This document shows, one piece after another, positions 1-4,899 of a stretch of 6,297 nt of DNA. This DNA is from Treponema sp. GTDB taxonomy: Bacteria; Spirochaetota; Spirochaetia; Treponematales; Breznakiellaceae. Every line of letters begins with the position of its first letter. Position 1 is the first letter of the stretch. The notes under the pieces were generated by a model, which saw nothing but the letters and a program-made list of their open reading frames with translations, did not search any database and had not been told where the DNA came from. A program made the translations under genes and the position numbers. The DNA lies in NCBI GenBank assembly GCA_031277045.1, contig JAISLX010000121.1, positions 1 through 6,297 of the forward strand, read 5' to 3'.

Positions 1-258
1 GGGGCGGTAATCGCGGAAAAGGCCAAGAACGAGAAGAAAGGTATCGGCTTTGACGCGGCAAAGATGGAATGGGTAGACATGGTAAAGGCCGGTATCATCG
101 ACCCCGCCAAGGTAACCCGCTCCGCCCTGCAAAACGCGGCCTCCATTGCGAGCCTGCTTCTCACCACCGAATGCGCCATCACCGACATCCCCGAAAAGAA
201 AGAAGCGGCGCCTATGCCCGGCGGCGGAATGGGCGGTATGGGAGGAATGGACTACTAA
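1..258 (+). CDS. groEL: Chaperonin GroEL (HSP60), C-terminal 85 residues, partial at window start
   Basis: This is the 3' end of the 60-kDa chaperonin gene. The protein forms the double-ring ATP-driven folding cage in the cytoplasm together with GroES. The reading frame is open from base 1. It contains the conserved run [20 protein letters not shown] followed by a threonine-threonine-glutamate segment, which is the distal equatorial domain. It ends in the typical Gly-Gly-Met rich tail ([10 protein letters not shown]), here closed by Asp-Tyr. GroEL is usually about 545 residues, so roughly the last sixth is present and the start lies outside the window. No groES is visible; it could be upstream. 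The stop codon is followed after about 30 bases by an intrinsic terminator. The identification is essentially certain. Confidence 0.98.
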   Translation, partial: GAVIAEKAKNEKKGIGFDAAKMEWVDMVKAGIIDPAKVTRSALQNAASIASLLLTTECAITDIPEKKEAAPMPGGGMGGMGGMDY

Positions 259-288
259 AGAATCGCGTGTCAAGCGTGTTCCGCATGT

Positions 289-318
289 AAAAACGGCCGT
301 CGCGAGGCGGCTGTTTTT
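289..318 (+). terminator. Intrinsic terminator after groEL, possibly bidirectional
   Basis: Left arm 293-299 (ACGGCCG) pairs with right arm 308-314 (CGGCTGT) across an 8-base loop, with one G-U pair. The stem is preceded by an A run and followed by seven T residues (314-320). The A run on the left becomes a short T run on the minus strand, so the same hairpin could also stop transcripts from the convergent small gene that ends at 398. Confidence 0.85.
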
Positions 319-341
319 TTACCTGTGTCTTTTTGCCGCCC

Positions 342-385
342 TGCCCGGCAGTTTGCTGCGTTTTGCACGTAAAACTCGCCGGGCA
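342..385. repeat. Inverted repeat in the groEL/YdbC convergent gap
   Basis: TGCCCGGC (342-349) and GCCGGGCA (378-385) form a perfect 8-bp stem. AGTTT (350-354) and AAACT (372-376) continue it with a one-base bulge, and a small inner stem TGC/GCA may close the loop. It lacks a T tract on either strand, so it is not a standard terminator. It lies in the 3' untranslated part of the minus-strand gene and may stabilise that transcript end. Confidence 0.5.
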
Positions 386-397
386 AGGGCCCCATTT

Positions 398-631
398 TCA
401 GGTAGCCGTGTCTTTCAGCGCGGTATTGAGCATTTCCGCCAATTTTTCCGCCTCTTCGCGGGTAAAGGTCACGCCTTTCCCCATCTTGTCGTGTTCCGGC
501 GACCAGTCCCGAATATCCAGTTTGGGATTCCTCCCATTCCAGGATACCAGGTTAAGTTCCTTCTTCCAGCCGCCCTTTTCTTCCGCAAGGACGCCGTAAG
601 CCTTCAAAATGTCAAAAGTGATGTCAGGCAT
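398..631 (-). CDS. YdbC/PC4-like single-stranded nucleic-acid-binding protein
   Basis: This 77-residue protein matches the bacterial YdbC family, the prokaryotic relatives of the eukaryotic coactivator PC4. The visible signature is GWKKELNLVSWN (residues 21-32), then PKLDIRDWSPEHDKMGKG (36-53), then an acidic C-terminal helix (TREEAEKLAEML). From memory of the Lactococcus YdbC protein, these blocks are the family's conserved core and the length of about 80 residues is normal. Known members bind single-stranded DNA as dimers in the cytoplasm; the role in this organism is unknown. The ATG at 631 has a strong ribosome site, AGAGGAG (minus strand of 638-644), six bases upstream. The gene stands alone, convergent with groEL and divergent from the lipoprotein gene. 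Homologues are sometimes mislabelled as seryl-tRNA synthetase; nothing here supports that function. Confidence 0.88.
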   Translation of the reverse strand: MPDITFDILKAYGVLAEEKGGWKKELNLVSWNGRNPKLDIRDWSPEHDKMGKGVTFTREEAEKLAEMLNTALKDTAT

Positions 632-661
632 GTTTAACTCCTCTGTCTGATAGTAATTTTC

Positions 662-680
662 CTTTTCAAAAATTGAAAAG
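662..680. promoter_or_regulatory. Palindrome in the divergent promoter region, possible operator
   Basis: CTTTTCAA (662-669) and TTGAAAAG (673-680) form a perfect 8-bp inverted repeat around AAA. It sits between the two divergent genes. It lies just upstream of the likely lipoprotein promoter and within the zone expected to hold the minus-strand promoter. A dyad of this size and spacing suits a dimeric regulator, but in AT-rich DNA it may also be chance. No regulator gene is next to it. Confidence 0.35.
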
Positions 681-692
681 TTTTAAGAAAAC

Positions 693-720
693 TTGTAACG
701 GATATGTTATAATCTAATAT
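693..720 (+). promoter_or_regulatory. Likely sigma-70 promoter for the lipoprotein/LysM unit
   Basis: Two overlapping readings are possible. TATAAT at 708-713 is a perfect -10 box preceded by TG at 705-706 (extended -10) but has no good -35 at 17 bases. TAATAT at 715-720 lies 16 bases after TTGTAA (693-698). Both would give a leader of about 55-65 bases, starting in the AT-dinucleotide stretch that runs to 728, before the GAGGAG ribosome site at 771-776. Confidence 0.6.
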
Positions 721-781
721 ATATATATGGGTTTCATCTGCCGATTTGCTTCAATCAGAATGAAAAAAAAGAGGAGTCTTT

Positions 782-1963
782 ATGAATTTTATACGTTCCT
801 GGCTGTTACCTTTGGCTGTGGTATTGATCCTGGCGGTTGCCGCGTGCAAAAGTAGTCCGCCCCCGGAAGAACCCGCCGCTCCGCCTCCCGCGTCCGCTCC
901 GGCCCCGGAAAGCCCGCCGCCTCCGGCCCCGGCCCCGGAAGAACCCGCCGCTCCGTCTCCGGCCCCGGAGCCCGCGCCTGCTCCGGAACCCACGCCTGCT
1001 CCGGTCGATCCCCGTGAAGGGCTTCTGATCTCCCTGAACGATCTGCTTGCCCGTATAGAAAAGGCAAGAAACGATGTGTATGCGTTTGATGGGCCGGCTT
1101 ATTTCAAAGATGAGACCGGGGACGCGGAAGCCGCATATACTTCCGCCAAAGCCGGGGCAAAAACCGACACGGCCGAACAGATACAGGACGCGATAACCCG
1201 GTATACCCGTATTGCGGAGGCCTTTGAAAAGGTCTTGAGGGATTCCCTTCCCCTGTATGCCGCAGACAGGGCTGGGGAGTTTACCGAGGCCCGGGACAAT
1301 GCCTTTCAGGAGGGGGCTTTTGATTTAACCCCGGAAAGAACCCTGGCCGCAGACGGGCAGGCCGAAGAAGCCCGGAAACTGTACGAGGAGGACGAAGATT
1401 ATTACGGCGCCGCCGCCGCTATCCACGGGGCTATAGACAAGTACCGGGCTTTGGCCATTGGATCCCGGGCGTATCATGTCCGGGAGCAGATCGAATTTTA
1501 CAATTTTGAGCGTTACGATCCTGAAGGTTTTGACCGGGCCGATAACCTGGCTCTTACGGCGATTGATGCCTATGACGGTGATAATATTGAAACGGCCCTG
1601 GATACCGCCGAAGAGTGTCTTGTCCGGTACACGGTTATTCTCAATGCCGGGATGAAGACCTACGCCAGCGAACGACGGGCGGCGGCGGATACGGAACGGC
1701 GTTTTTCCCTGGAGAAGAAGGCGAACGTGGCGGTCAAGGACGATTTTGCCGCGGCTCAGAATGCCTTCGATTTGGCCGAGGGGGTTTTTGGGAAAGAAGA
1801 GTACCTGGAAGCCTCCAGACTGTATTTCCAGGCGGAATTTGCCTTTGCGGAAGCAAGCGCGGCGGCTGAACGGAAGCGGCTTCTCGCGGAAGAAGCGATA
1901 AAAAAGGCGGAAGAATCTACCGCCGCAACTGAAAACACCGCCCGGAATGTCGAAGGGCTGTAA
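782..1963 (+). CDS. Lipoprotein with Pro/Ala/Glu-rich linker and helical repeats
   Basis: The product (393 aa) has no recognised named function. Residues 1-22 are a lipoprotein signal: an Arg at 5, a hydrophobic stretch, and a lipobox ending VAAC with the modified Cys at 22. Residues 25-75 are a nearly pure Pro/Ala/Glu linker that would hold the rest away from the membrane. Residues 80-393 are almost all helix-prone, with about four diverged units (about 100-152, 159-225, 229-290, 311-359). Each has an alanine-rich helix, an Asp/Gly-Asn/Tyr turn and a second helix ending in Tyr-x-x-Ala/Phe. This resembles TPR-type solenoids but I cannot assign it to a family. GAGGAG lies five bases before the ATG. 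The next gene starts 21 bases after the stop and carries similar repeats plus a LysM-like domain. I infer that the two form a unit, with this protein as a membrane-anchored partner for envelope or wall contacts. Confidence 0.85.
   Translation: MNFIRSWLLPLAVVLILAVAACKSSPPPEEPAAPPPASAPAPESPPPPAPAPEEPAAPSPAPEPAPAPEPTPAPVDPREGLLISLNDLLARIEKARNDVYAFDGPAYFKDETGDAEAAYTSAKAGAKTDTAEQIQDAITRYTRIAEAFEKVLRDSLPLYAADRAGEFTEARDNAFQEGAFDLTPERTLAADGQAEEARKLYEEDEDYYGAAAAIHGAIDKYRALAIGSRAYHVREQIEFYNFERYDPEGFDRADNLALTAIDAYDGDNIETALDTAEECLVRYTVILNAGMKTYASERRAAADTERRFSLEKKANVAVKDDFAAAQNAFDLAEGVFGKEEYLEASRLYFQAEFAFAEASAAAERKRLLAEEAIKKAEESTAATENTARNVEGL
861..955 (+). repeat. Internal direct repeat encoding the Pro-rich linker
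   Basis: A 23-bp block beginning CCCCGGAAGAACCCGCCG occurs identically at 861-883 and 933-955, 72 bp apart. It encodes PEEPAAP-type units. The sequence between and after the copies is made of related CCGGCCCCGGA-type blocks. The spacing is a multiple of three, so recombination between copies would change linker length in frame. Confidence 0.85.
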
Positions 1964-1967
1964 CAAT

Positions 1968-1973
1968 AAGGAG
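1968..1973 (+). promoter_or_regulatory. Ribosome binding site of the LysM gene
   Basis: AAGGAG lies 11 bases before the ATG at 1985, longer than the usual 5-9 bases. The ATG is still preferred because it opens directly into a Lys/Arg plus hydrophobic signal sequence and no closer in-frame start exists. Confidence 0.6.
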
Positions 1974-1984
1974 AAGATTGATTT

Positions 1985-2854
1985 ATGATCCGAAAATGTA
2001 TTTTTGTTTTGTTCTTTGCTCTGTTGTGGGCGCTTTTATTTGTTCCCGCTCTGTTTGCCCGGCCTATGTCCGAGTATTCCACCATCGGCCGGCCGACGGC
2101 GCCTGTTTCTTCCGGGGAGGCAGCCGTTATGTCACAGGCGCCCGCTTCTTCCGGCGCCGGCCCCGCTACGGCACAGGTCGCCGCTTCCCCCCGGAGATCG
2201 CCGCGCTTGCCCAAAAACCTGCTTGACAACGAATATTATCGCGAGAGCCTCCGGCTGACCAGGCTGGCCCAGGAAACCTACGATTACGGCGATTATGATC
2301 TTGCCCGGGAATACGCGGAAGAAGCCCAGAGACAAGCCCGGCTTTCGGATGAGTACATCGCCCTGCAGCTTAAAATCGCCGAAACCGATGATGCCATCGA
2401 TGCCGCCGGTCAGCGGATAGACTGGGCGCTCAGCGTTAAGGCGGATCGGCGTTACCCCAGGGAATTTGCCGTAGCGGCCGCCTCCCGGGATAACGCGGTC
2501 TCCTACCGCGACGCGGAAAACTGGGATGCCGCCATTTCGGCCGCACTGGAGGCCCTGGAAGCCCTGGCCCTTGTAAAAGACATCCCCGGCATACTTCTTC
2601 CCTCTCAGTATCAGGTTCGTCCCTGGGCGGTTTCCCGGGACTGTTTCTGGAACATTGCCGGCCGAAACTGGGCCTATGGGGACAGCCGCCTCTGGCCGTA
2701 CCTGTACAACGCCAACCGGACAAAGCTGCCCGATCCCGCCAACCCGAATCTGATCCTGCCTGGAATTATTCTGGACATTCCCAGCATCAAAGACGAGGAA
2801 CGGGAGGGGCTTTGGGACGAAAATACGGATTATCCTTCGTTTAAAACCAATTAA
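1985..2854 (+). CDS. Secreted helical-repeat protein with C-terminal LysM-like domain
   Basis: The protein (289 aa) begins with a signal peptide: Arg3-Lys4, a hydrophobic core to about residue 24, and probable cleavage after Ala25. Residues 30-76 are Ser/Ala/Pro-rich and low in complexity. Residues 82-128 and 155-197 are two helical repeats (for example YGDYDLAREYAEEAQRQA) like those in the upstream lipoprotein. Residues 208-268 look like a LysM peptidoglycan-binding module: YQVRPW, then DCFWNIAG, YLYNANRTKLPDP, NLILPG and ILDIP. The usual Gly-Asp after the first strand is replaced by a Ser-Arg-Asp turn. LysM modules bind N-acetylglucosamine-containing glycans, so a periplasmic, wall-associated role is likely. 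No catalytic domain is visible. It follows the lipoprotein gene by 21 bases without a terminator, suggesting co-transcription. Its stop overlaps that of the convergent Nudix gene. Confidence 0.85.
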   Translation: MIRKCIFVLFFALLWALLFVPALFARPMSEYSTIGRPTAPVSSGEAAVMSQAPASSGAGPATAQVAASPRRSPRLPKNLLDNEYYRESLRLTRLAQETYDYGDYDLAREYAEEAQRQARLSDEYIALQLKIAETDDAIDAAGQRIDWALSVKADRRYPREFAVAAASRDNAVSYRDAENWDAAISAALEALEALALVKDIPGILLPSQYQVRPWAVSRDCFWNIAGRNWAYGDSRLWPYLYNANRTKLPDPANPNLILPGIILDIPSIKDEEREGLWDENTDYPSFKTN

Positions 2855-3402
2855 GACGCCGCGCCGCGCTGCAGGTACAACATCAGCGCGGCGGCCATTA
2901 AGGCGTGGATGCAGGGCGGCTTTCCCATGTTGCGGATCACCTCTTCAACAGGGACAAGCTCCACATCTATGTATTCATCCTCATCCGGATGCCGTTTTCC
3001 CGTATCCGTCAGATCTTCGGCCAGAAAAAAGTGAACCCGGTTTCCCATAATTGCCGGATTGGGACTCATTTTCCCCAGGCTGGTCACTTTACGAGGGCGG
3101 TAGGCCGTTTCCTCCTCCAGTTCCCGGGCGGCCGCTTCTTTCGGGTTTTCCCCGTGTTCAAAAACACCGCCGGGAAATTCCAGGGAAAGTTCCCTGGCCC
3201 CGTGCCTCCATTGACGTACCATGACAAAACGCCTGCCCGGCGGGCCGTCAAGCACCGGAATAACCACAGCCCAGTCCGGAGCCTCCATCGTAGTGTAAAG
3301 CCCGGTTTTTCCCGAAGGGGATCGGCAAAGATTCTCCCTTATGGAAAAAATCCCGTTTTCAAAGATCACTTTACCGCTTTCTTCGGTCCATATTAAGTCC
3401 AT
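2851..3402 (-). CDS. Nudix hydrolase, ADP-ribose/ADP-sugar pyrophosphatase type
   Basis: Nudix enzymes cleave nucleoside diphosphates linked to another group, using Mg2+ held by the Nudix box. Counting from the chosen start (183 aa), the box spans about residues 79-101: GGVFEHGENPKEAAARELEE then TAY. It fits Gx5Ex7REUxEExGU except that Ala replaces the last Gly. The metal-binding glutamates of RELEEE are present. The preceding VVIPVLDG and VRQWRHG segments and the following SPNPAIMGNRVHFFLA resemble the NudF/YSA1 ADP-ribose pyrophosphatase group; the substrate is inferred only. The open frame extends upstream to 3519, but that start would cover the promoter of the divergent kinase-like gene. 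The MDLIWTEE start at 3402 gives the usual family length. Position 3420 is an alternative. No strong ribosome site supports either. The gene ends in shared TTAA with the LysM gene. Confidence 0.88.
   Translation of the reverse strand: MDLIWTEESGKVIFENGIFSIRENLCRSPSGKTGLYTTMEAPDWAVVIPVLDGPPGRRFVMVRQWRHGARELSLEFPGGVFEHGENPKEAAARELEEETAYRPRKVTSLGKMSPNPAIMGNRVHFFLAEDLTDTGKRHPDEDEYIDVELVPVEEVIRNMGKPPCIHALMAAALMLYLQRGAAS
2862..2893. other. GC-rich hairpin at the convergent gene junction
   Basis: A perfect 10-bp stem (2862-2871 with 2884-2893) encloses a 12-base loop inside the last codons of the Nudix gene and just after the LysM stop. There is no T tract. With no intergenic space for a terminator, this could slow polymerase or protect the LysM transcript end; it could also be a by-product of GC-rich coding sequence. 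Confidence 0.3.
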
Positions 3403-3504
3403 TTCCGTATAATACCCCATTTTCCGTGCCGCTTCTACCCGCCTGCTCGGACCAAATGACATTGTCCGGCGTAAAGCTGCCGGTAGGGGGTCAAGTATCG
3501 TTTT

Positions 3505-3533
3505 TTGACAGCCGATCACTAAAGCTTTATACT
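3505..3533 (+). promoter_or_regulatory. Near-consensus sigma-70 promoter of the cytidylate-kinase-like gene
   Basis: TTGACA (3505-3510, perfect -35) is followed after exactly 17 bases by TATACT (3528-3533, five of six -10 matches). Transcription would start near 3540, leaving a leader of only about 13 bases that is mostly the ribosome site AGGGAG (3541-3546), six bases before the ATG. Confidence 0.88.
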
Positions 3534-3552
3534 TAAAAACAGGGAGACAACC

Positions 3553-4374
3553 ATGGCAATCATAACTATTTCACGGCAATTGGCCGGTCTGGGTGACGAA
3601 ACCGCCCAGGAATTGGCAAAACTTTTGGATTATCGTTTTGTGGACAAGCATTCCCTGGAAGAAAAGATCAAGTCCTACGGCGTAGCGGGGGCAAAGTTCG
3701 ACAAATACGACGAACGGAAACCTTCTTTTTTCGCGTCCCTGTCCCAGGATCGGGATGATTATCTGCATTACCTCAAAACCGCGATGCTGTGCGAAGCCGG
3801 CAAGGGGAGCAGTGTCTTTATCGGCCGGGGGGCAAACGCGATTTTTCGGGATGTGCCGGGGGTACTTTCCGTGTATCTTGTGACCCCCTACGATATCCGT
3901 CTGGAACGGGTTAAAAGTTATTTCCACTGCGACGATAAGCGGGCCAGACAAATTATCAATCAGAGCGATAATGACCGGATGGGTTTTCACCGTTATTTCT
4001 TCGACATGGATTGGAAAGATCCTTCCAATTACCATATCACGTTGAATACCGGGAGTTTTCATCCCGGCACGATAGCCCGCGGCATCAAATATTTTCGGGA
4101 TACCCTTTTTACCCCCGAGATCGAGGCGCGGCATGAGGCGCGGCTCAAAGAGCTTATCCTGGCTCAGCAGGTGGTACACCGGATCTTCTACGAAAAGGCC
4201 ATACCCATCCATTTTTTGGAGGCGGCGGTTGCCGGCAATACCGTCAATCTCTTTGGCGTAGTCAATTCCCACGCCCTTGTAGAAGCCGCCGTGAATGCCG
4301 CAACGGAAATCGCCGAAGGGTTTAGCGTGCATTCCGACATTCAGGTGGTTCAGGAATACAGCATGATACCCTGA
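3553..4374 (+). CDS. Cytidylate-kinase-like protein with a C-terminal BON-like domain
   Basis: The protein (273 aa) belongs by appearance to the cytidylate kinase-like family. It opens with MAIITISRQLAGLGDETAQELAKLLDYRFVDK, the beta-strand, loop and helix of the nucleotide site. The loop lacks the Walker A lysine and the family's commoner Gly-Ser-Gly-Gly form. Residues 85-150 hold FIGRGANAIF, VYLVTPYDIRLERV and DDKRARQIINQSDNDR, which match the nucleotide-monophosphate-kinase fold with its Arg-rich lid. Residues about 198-268 resemble a BON domain: VVHRIFY, GNTVNLFGVVNSHALVEAAV, IAEGFSVHSDIQVVQEY. BON domains usually bind membranes or ligands. No signal peptide is present, so the protein is cytoplasmic. 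CMP kinase activity is not safe to infer. It has its own strong promoter and no intrinsic terminator immediately downstream. Confidence 0.82.
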   Translation: MAIITISRQLAGLGDETAQELAKLLDYRFVDKHSLEEKIKSYGVAGAKFDKYDERKPSFFASLSQDRDDYLHYLKTAMLCEAGKGSSVFIGRGANAIFRDVPGVLSVYLVTPYDIRLERVKSYFHCDDKRARQIINQSDNDRMGFHRYFFDMDWKDPSNYHITLNTGSFHPGTIARGIKYFRDTLFTPEIEARHEARLKELILAQQVVHRIFYEKAIPIHFLEAAVAGNTVNLFGVVNSHALVEAAVNAATEIAEGFSVHSDIQVVQEYSMIP

Positions 4375-4384
4375 CGCGCCCGCC

Positions 4385-4410
4385 GCCATTATTTCGTTCT
4401 TCGATAATAC
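4385..4410. repeat. 26-bp direct repeat, copy 1
   Basis: This block starting GCCATTATTTCGTTCTTCGA matches 4684-4709 at 23 of 26 positions; the differences are at 4396, 4402 and 4406. It lies just after the stop of the kinase-like gene. Unlike copy 2, it does not make a good promoter, since its -35 and -10 equivalents are CCGCCA and AATACA. Confidence 0.7.
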
Positions 4411-4426
4411 AAGGCTTTTGGGCGCA

Positions 4427-4462
4427 TTTTTTGCGGCCCCAGCCTAAAAACGCCGCAAAAAA
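4427..4462. repeat. Perfect inverted repeat with T run first and A run last
   Basis: TTTTTTGCGGC (4427-4437) pairs perfectly with GCCGCAAAAAA (4452-4462) across a 14-base loop. Because the T run precedes and the A run follows the GC core on both strands, it does not have the layout of an intrinsic terminator. It is the first stem-loop after the kinase-like gene and may mark the transcript 3' end. Confidence 0.55.
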
Positions 4463-4478
4463 CCGGGCTTTACGTGGA

Positions 4479-4511
4479 ACATCTGGAGACCCTACCGGGG
4501 TTTTCAGATGT
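4479..4511 (+). other. Stable 14-bp RNA hairpin, plus-strand specific
   Basis: ACATCTGGAGACCC (4479-4492) pairs continuously with GGGTTTTCAGATGT (4498-4511) around TACCG. Two pairs are G-U on the plus strand (4486/4504 and 4488/4502), so the minus-strand version would be interrupted. This favours a plus-strand transcript as the functional form. No T tract follows, so it is not a standard terminator. Confidence 0.55.
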
Positions 4512-4550
4512 CCCTGTATCTTTTACCCAGTTTACTCTTGCCGGGCAAAC

Positions 4551-4609
4551 GGATACCGGAAAATAACCGCGTAAGCGGTTATTCCTATCCCGTGCACGGT
4601 TCCGTATCC
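4551..4609 (+). ncRNA. Possible structured RNA element: three-way junction fold
   Basis: GGATAC-C-GGAA (4551-4561) pairs with TTCCGTATCC (4600-4609) as a 10-bp closing stem with one bulged C. Inside are AATAACCGC/GCGGTTATT (4562-4570 with 4575-4583), capped by GTAA, a GNRA-type tetraloop, and a small CCG/CGG hairpin (4590-4599). I do not recognise a known RNA family: it lacks the hallmark motifs of 4.5S, RNase P and tmRNA. Whether it is a separate small RNA, a transcript 3' end or a processed spacer cannot be told from sequence. Confidence 0.4.
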
Positions 4610-4637
4610 GGAACAAGTTCCTTCGCGGGAACATTCC
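4610..4637 (+). repeat. Alternating GGAAC/GTTCC blocks
   Basis: GGAAC (4610-4614), GTTCC (4617-4621), GGAAC (4628-4632) and TTCC (4634-4637) follow each other. The GTTCC block can pair with the third block across a six-base loop or with the first, and the last block can pair with the third. These are mutually exclusive small hairpins directly after the three-way junction. Confidence 0.45.
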
Positions 4638-4681
4638 ACAGTTTCATTAACGCCGGGCAGAAAATAATTCAGCGCGGGTAC

Positions 4682-4710
4682 TTGCCATTATTTCATTCTT
4701 TGATTATACT
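4682..4710 (+). promoter_or_regulatory. Candidate promoter A upstream of the rRNA operon, within repeat copy 2
   Basis: TTGCCA (4682-4687, five of six) and TATACT (4705-4710, five of six) are 17 bases apart. The promoter coincides with the second copy of the 26-bp repeat (4684-4709). Transcription would start near 4717 and immediately include a small hairpin, TTGTC-GCAA-GACAA (4717-4730), with a GNRA-type loop. Confidence 0.6.
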
Positions 4711-4757
4711 TCTAACTTGTCGCAAGACAAAGGGATAAGGAACGGTAGATTCGGCGG

Positions 4758-4786
4758 TTGACAGGCCGCTCTAAGATCGGTATAGT
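4758..4786 (+). promoter_or_regulatory. Candidate promoter B upstream of the rRNA operon
   Basis: A perfect -35 TTGACA (4758-4763) is followed after 17 bases by TATAGT (4781-4786, five of six). This is one of the two strongest promoters in the window. No open reading frame begins close downstream, so the likely product is the rRNA precursor about 700 bases further on. Confidence 0.72.
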
Positions 4787-4808
4787 TGACTGGTTCCTGG
4801 AAACATTC

Positions 4809-4845
4809 GGTTTTTTAAATTTTTTTGCAAAAATTTTAAAAAACC
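4809..4845. promoter_or_regulatory. AT-rich 17-bp palindrome, possible UP element of promoter C
   Basis: Bases 4809-4825 pair with 4829-4845, with one T-T mismatch (4820/4834) and a three-base centre. Apart from the GG/CC ends, the arms are pure A and T runs. It lies immediately upstream of the -35 box at 4848, where rRNA promoters often carry AT-rich UP elements bound by the RNA polymerase alpha subunit. As RNA from promoters A or B it would form a weak long hairpin. Confidence 0.5.
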
Positions 4846-4847
4846 AC

Positions 4848-4876
4848 TTGAATATTTTTTTCAGATTTGTTATTAT
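4848..4876 (+). promoter_or_regulatory. Candidate promoter C of the rRNA operon
   Basis: TTGAAT (4848-4853) and TATTAT (4871-4876) are 17 bases apart, with the AT-rich palindrome abutting upstream. A start near 4883 would place the first boxA-like site about 17 bases into the transcript. Confidence 0.6.
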
Positions 4877-4899
4877 ATTACTAGCGTGAGTGCTGGTTT

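Noticed and set aside
1325..1966. Long minus-strand open frame of 213 codons
   Set aside because: It is the antisense shadow of the GC-rich lipoprotein gene. It has no ribosome site, no recognisable domain and an unlikely residue make-up, while the plus frame has a lipobox and repeats.
3403..3519. Upstream extension of the Nudix gene to the ATG at 3519
   Set aside because: The extra 39 residues do not look like the family, there is no ribosome site, and the extension would run through the strong divergent promoter at 3505-3533.
3571..4389. Minus-strand open frame of 272 codons opposite the kinase-like gene
   Set aside because: The plus-strand frame has a near-consensus promoter, a good ribosome site and a recognisable family. 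The antisense frame has none of these.
4479..4511. Intrinsic terminator for the kinase-like gene
   Set aside because: The stem is strong but is followed by CCCTGTATC and not by a T tract.
4508..4738. Open frame of 76 codons after the kinase-like gene
   Set aside because: It crosses the hairpin cluster and promoter A, has no ribosome site, and the translation shows no domain-like pattern.
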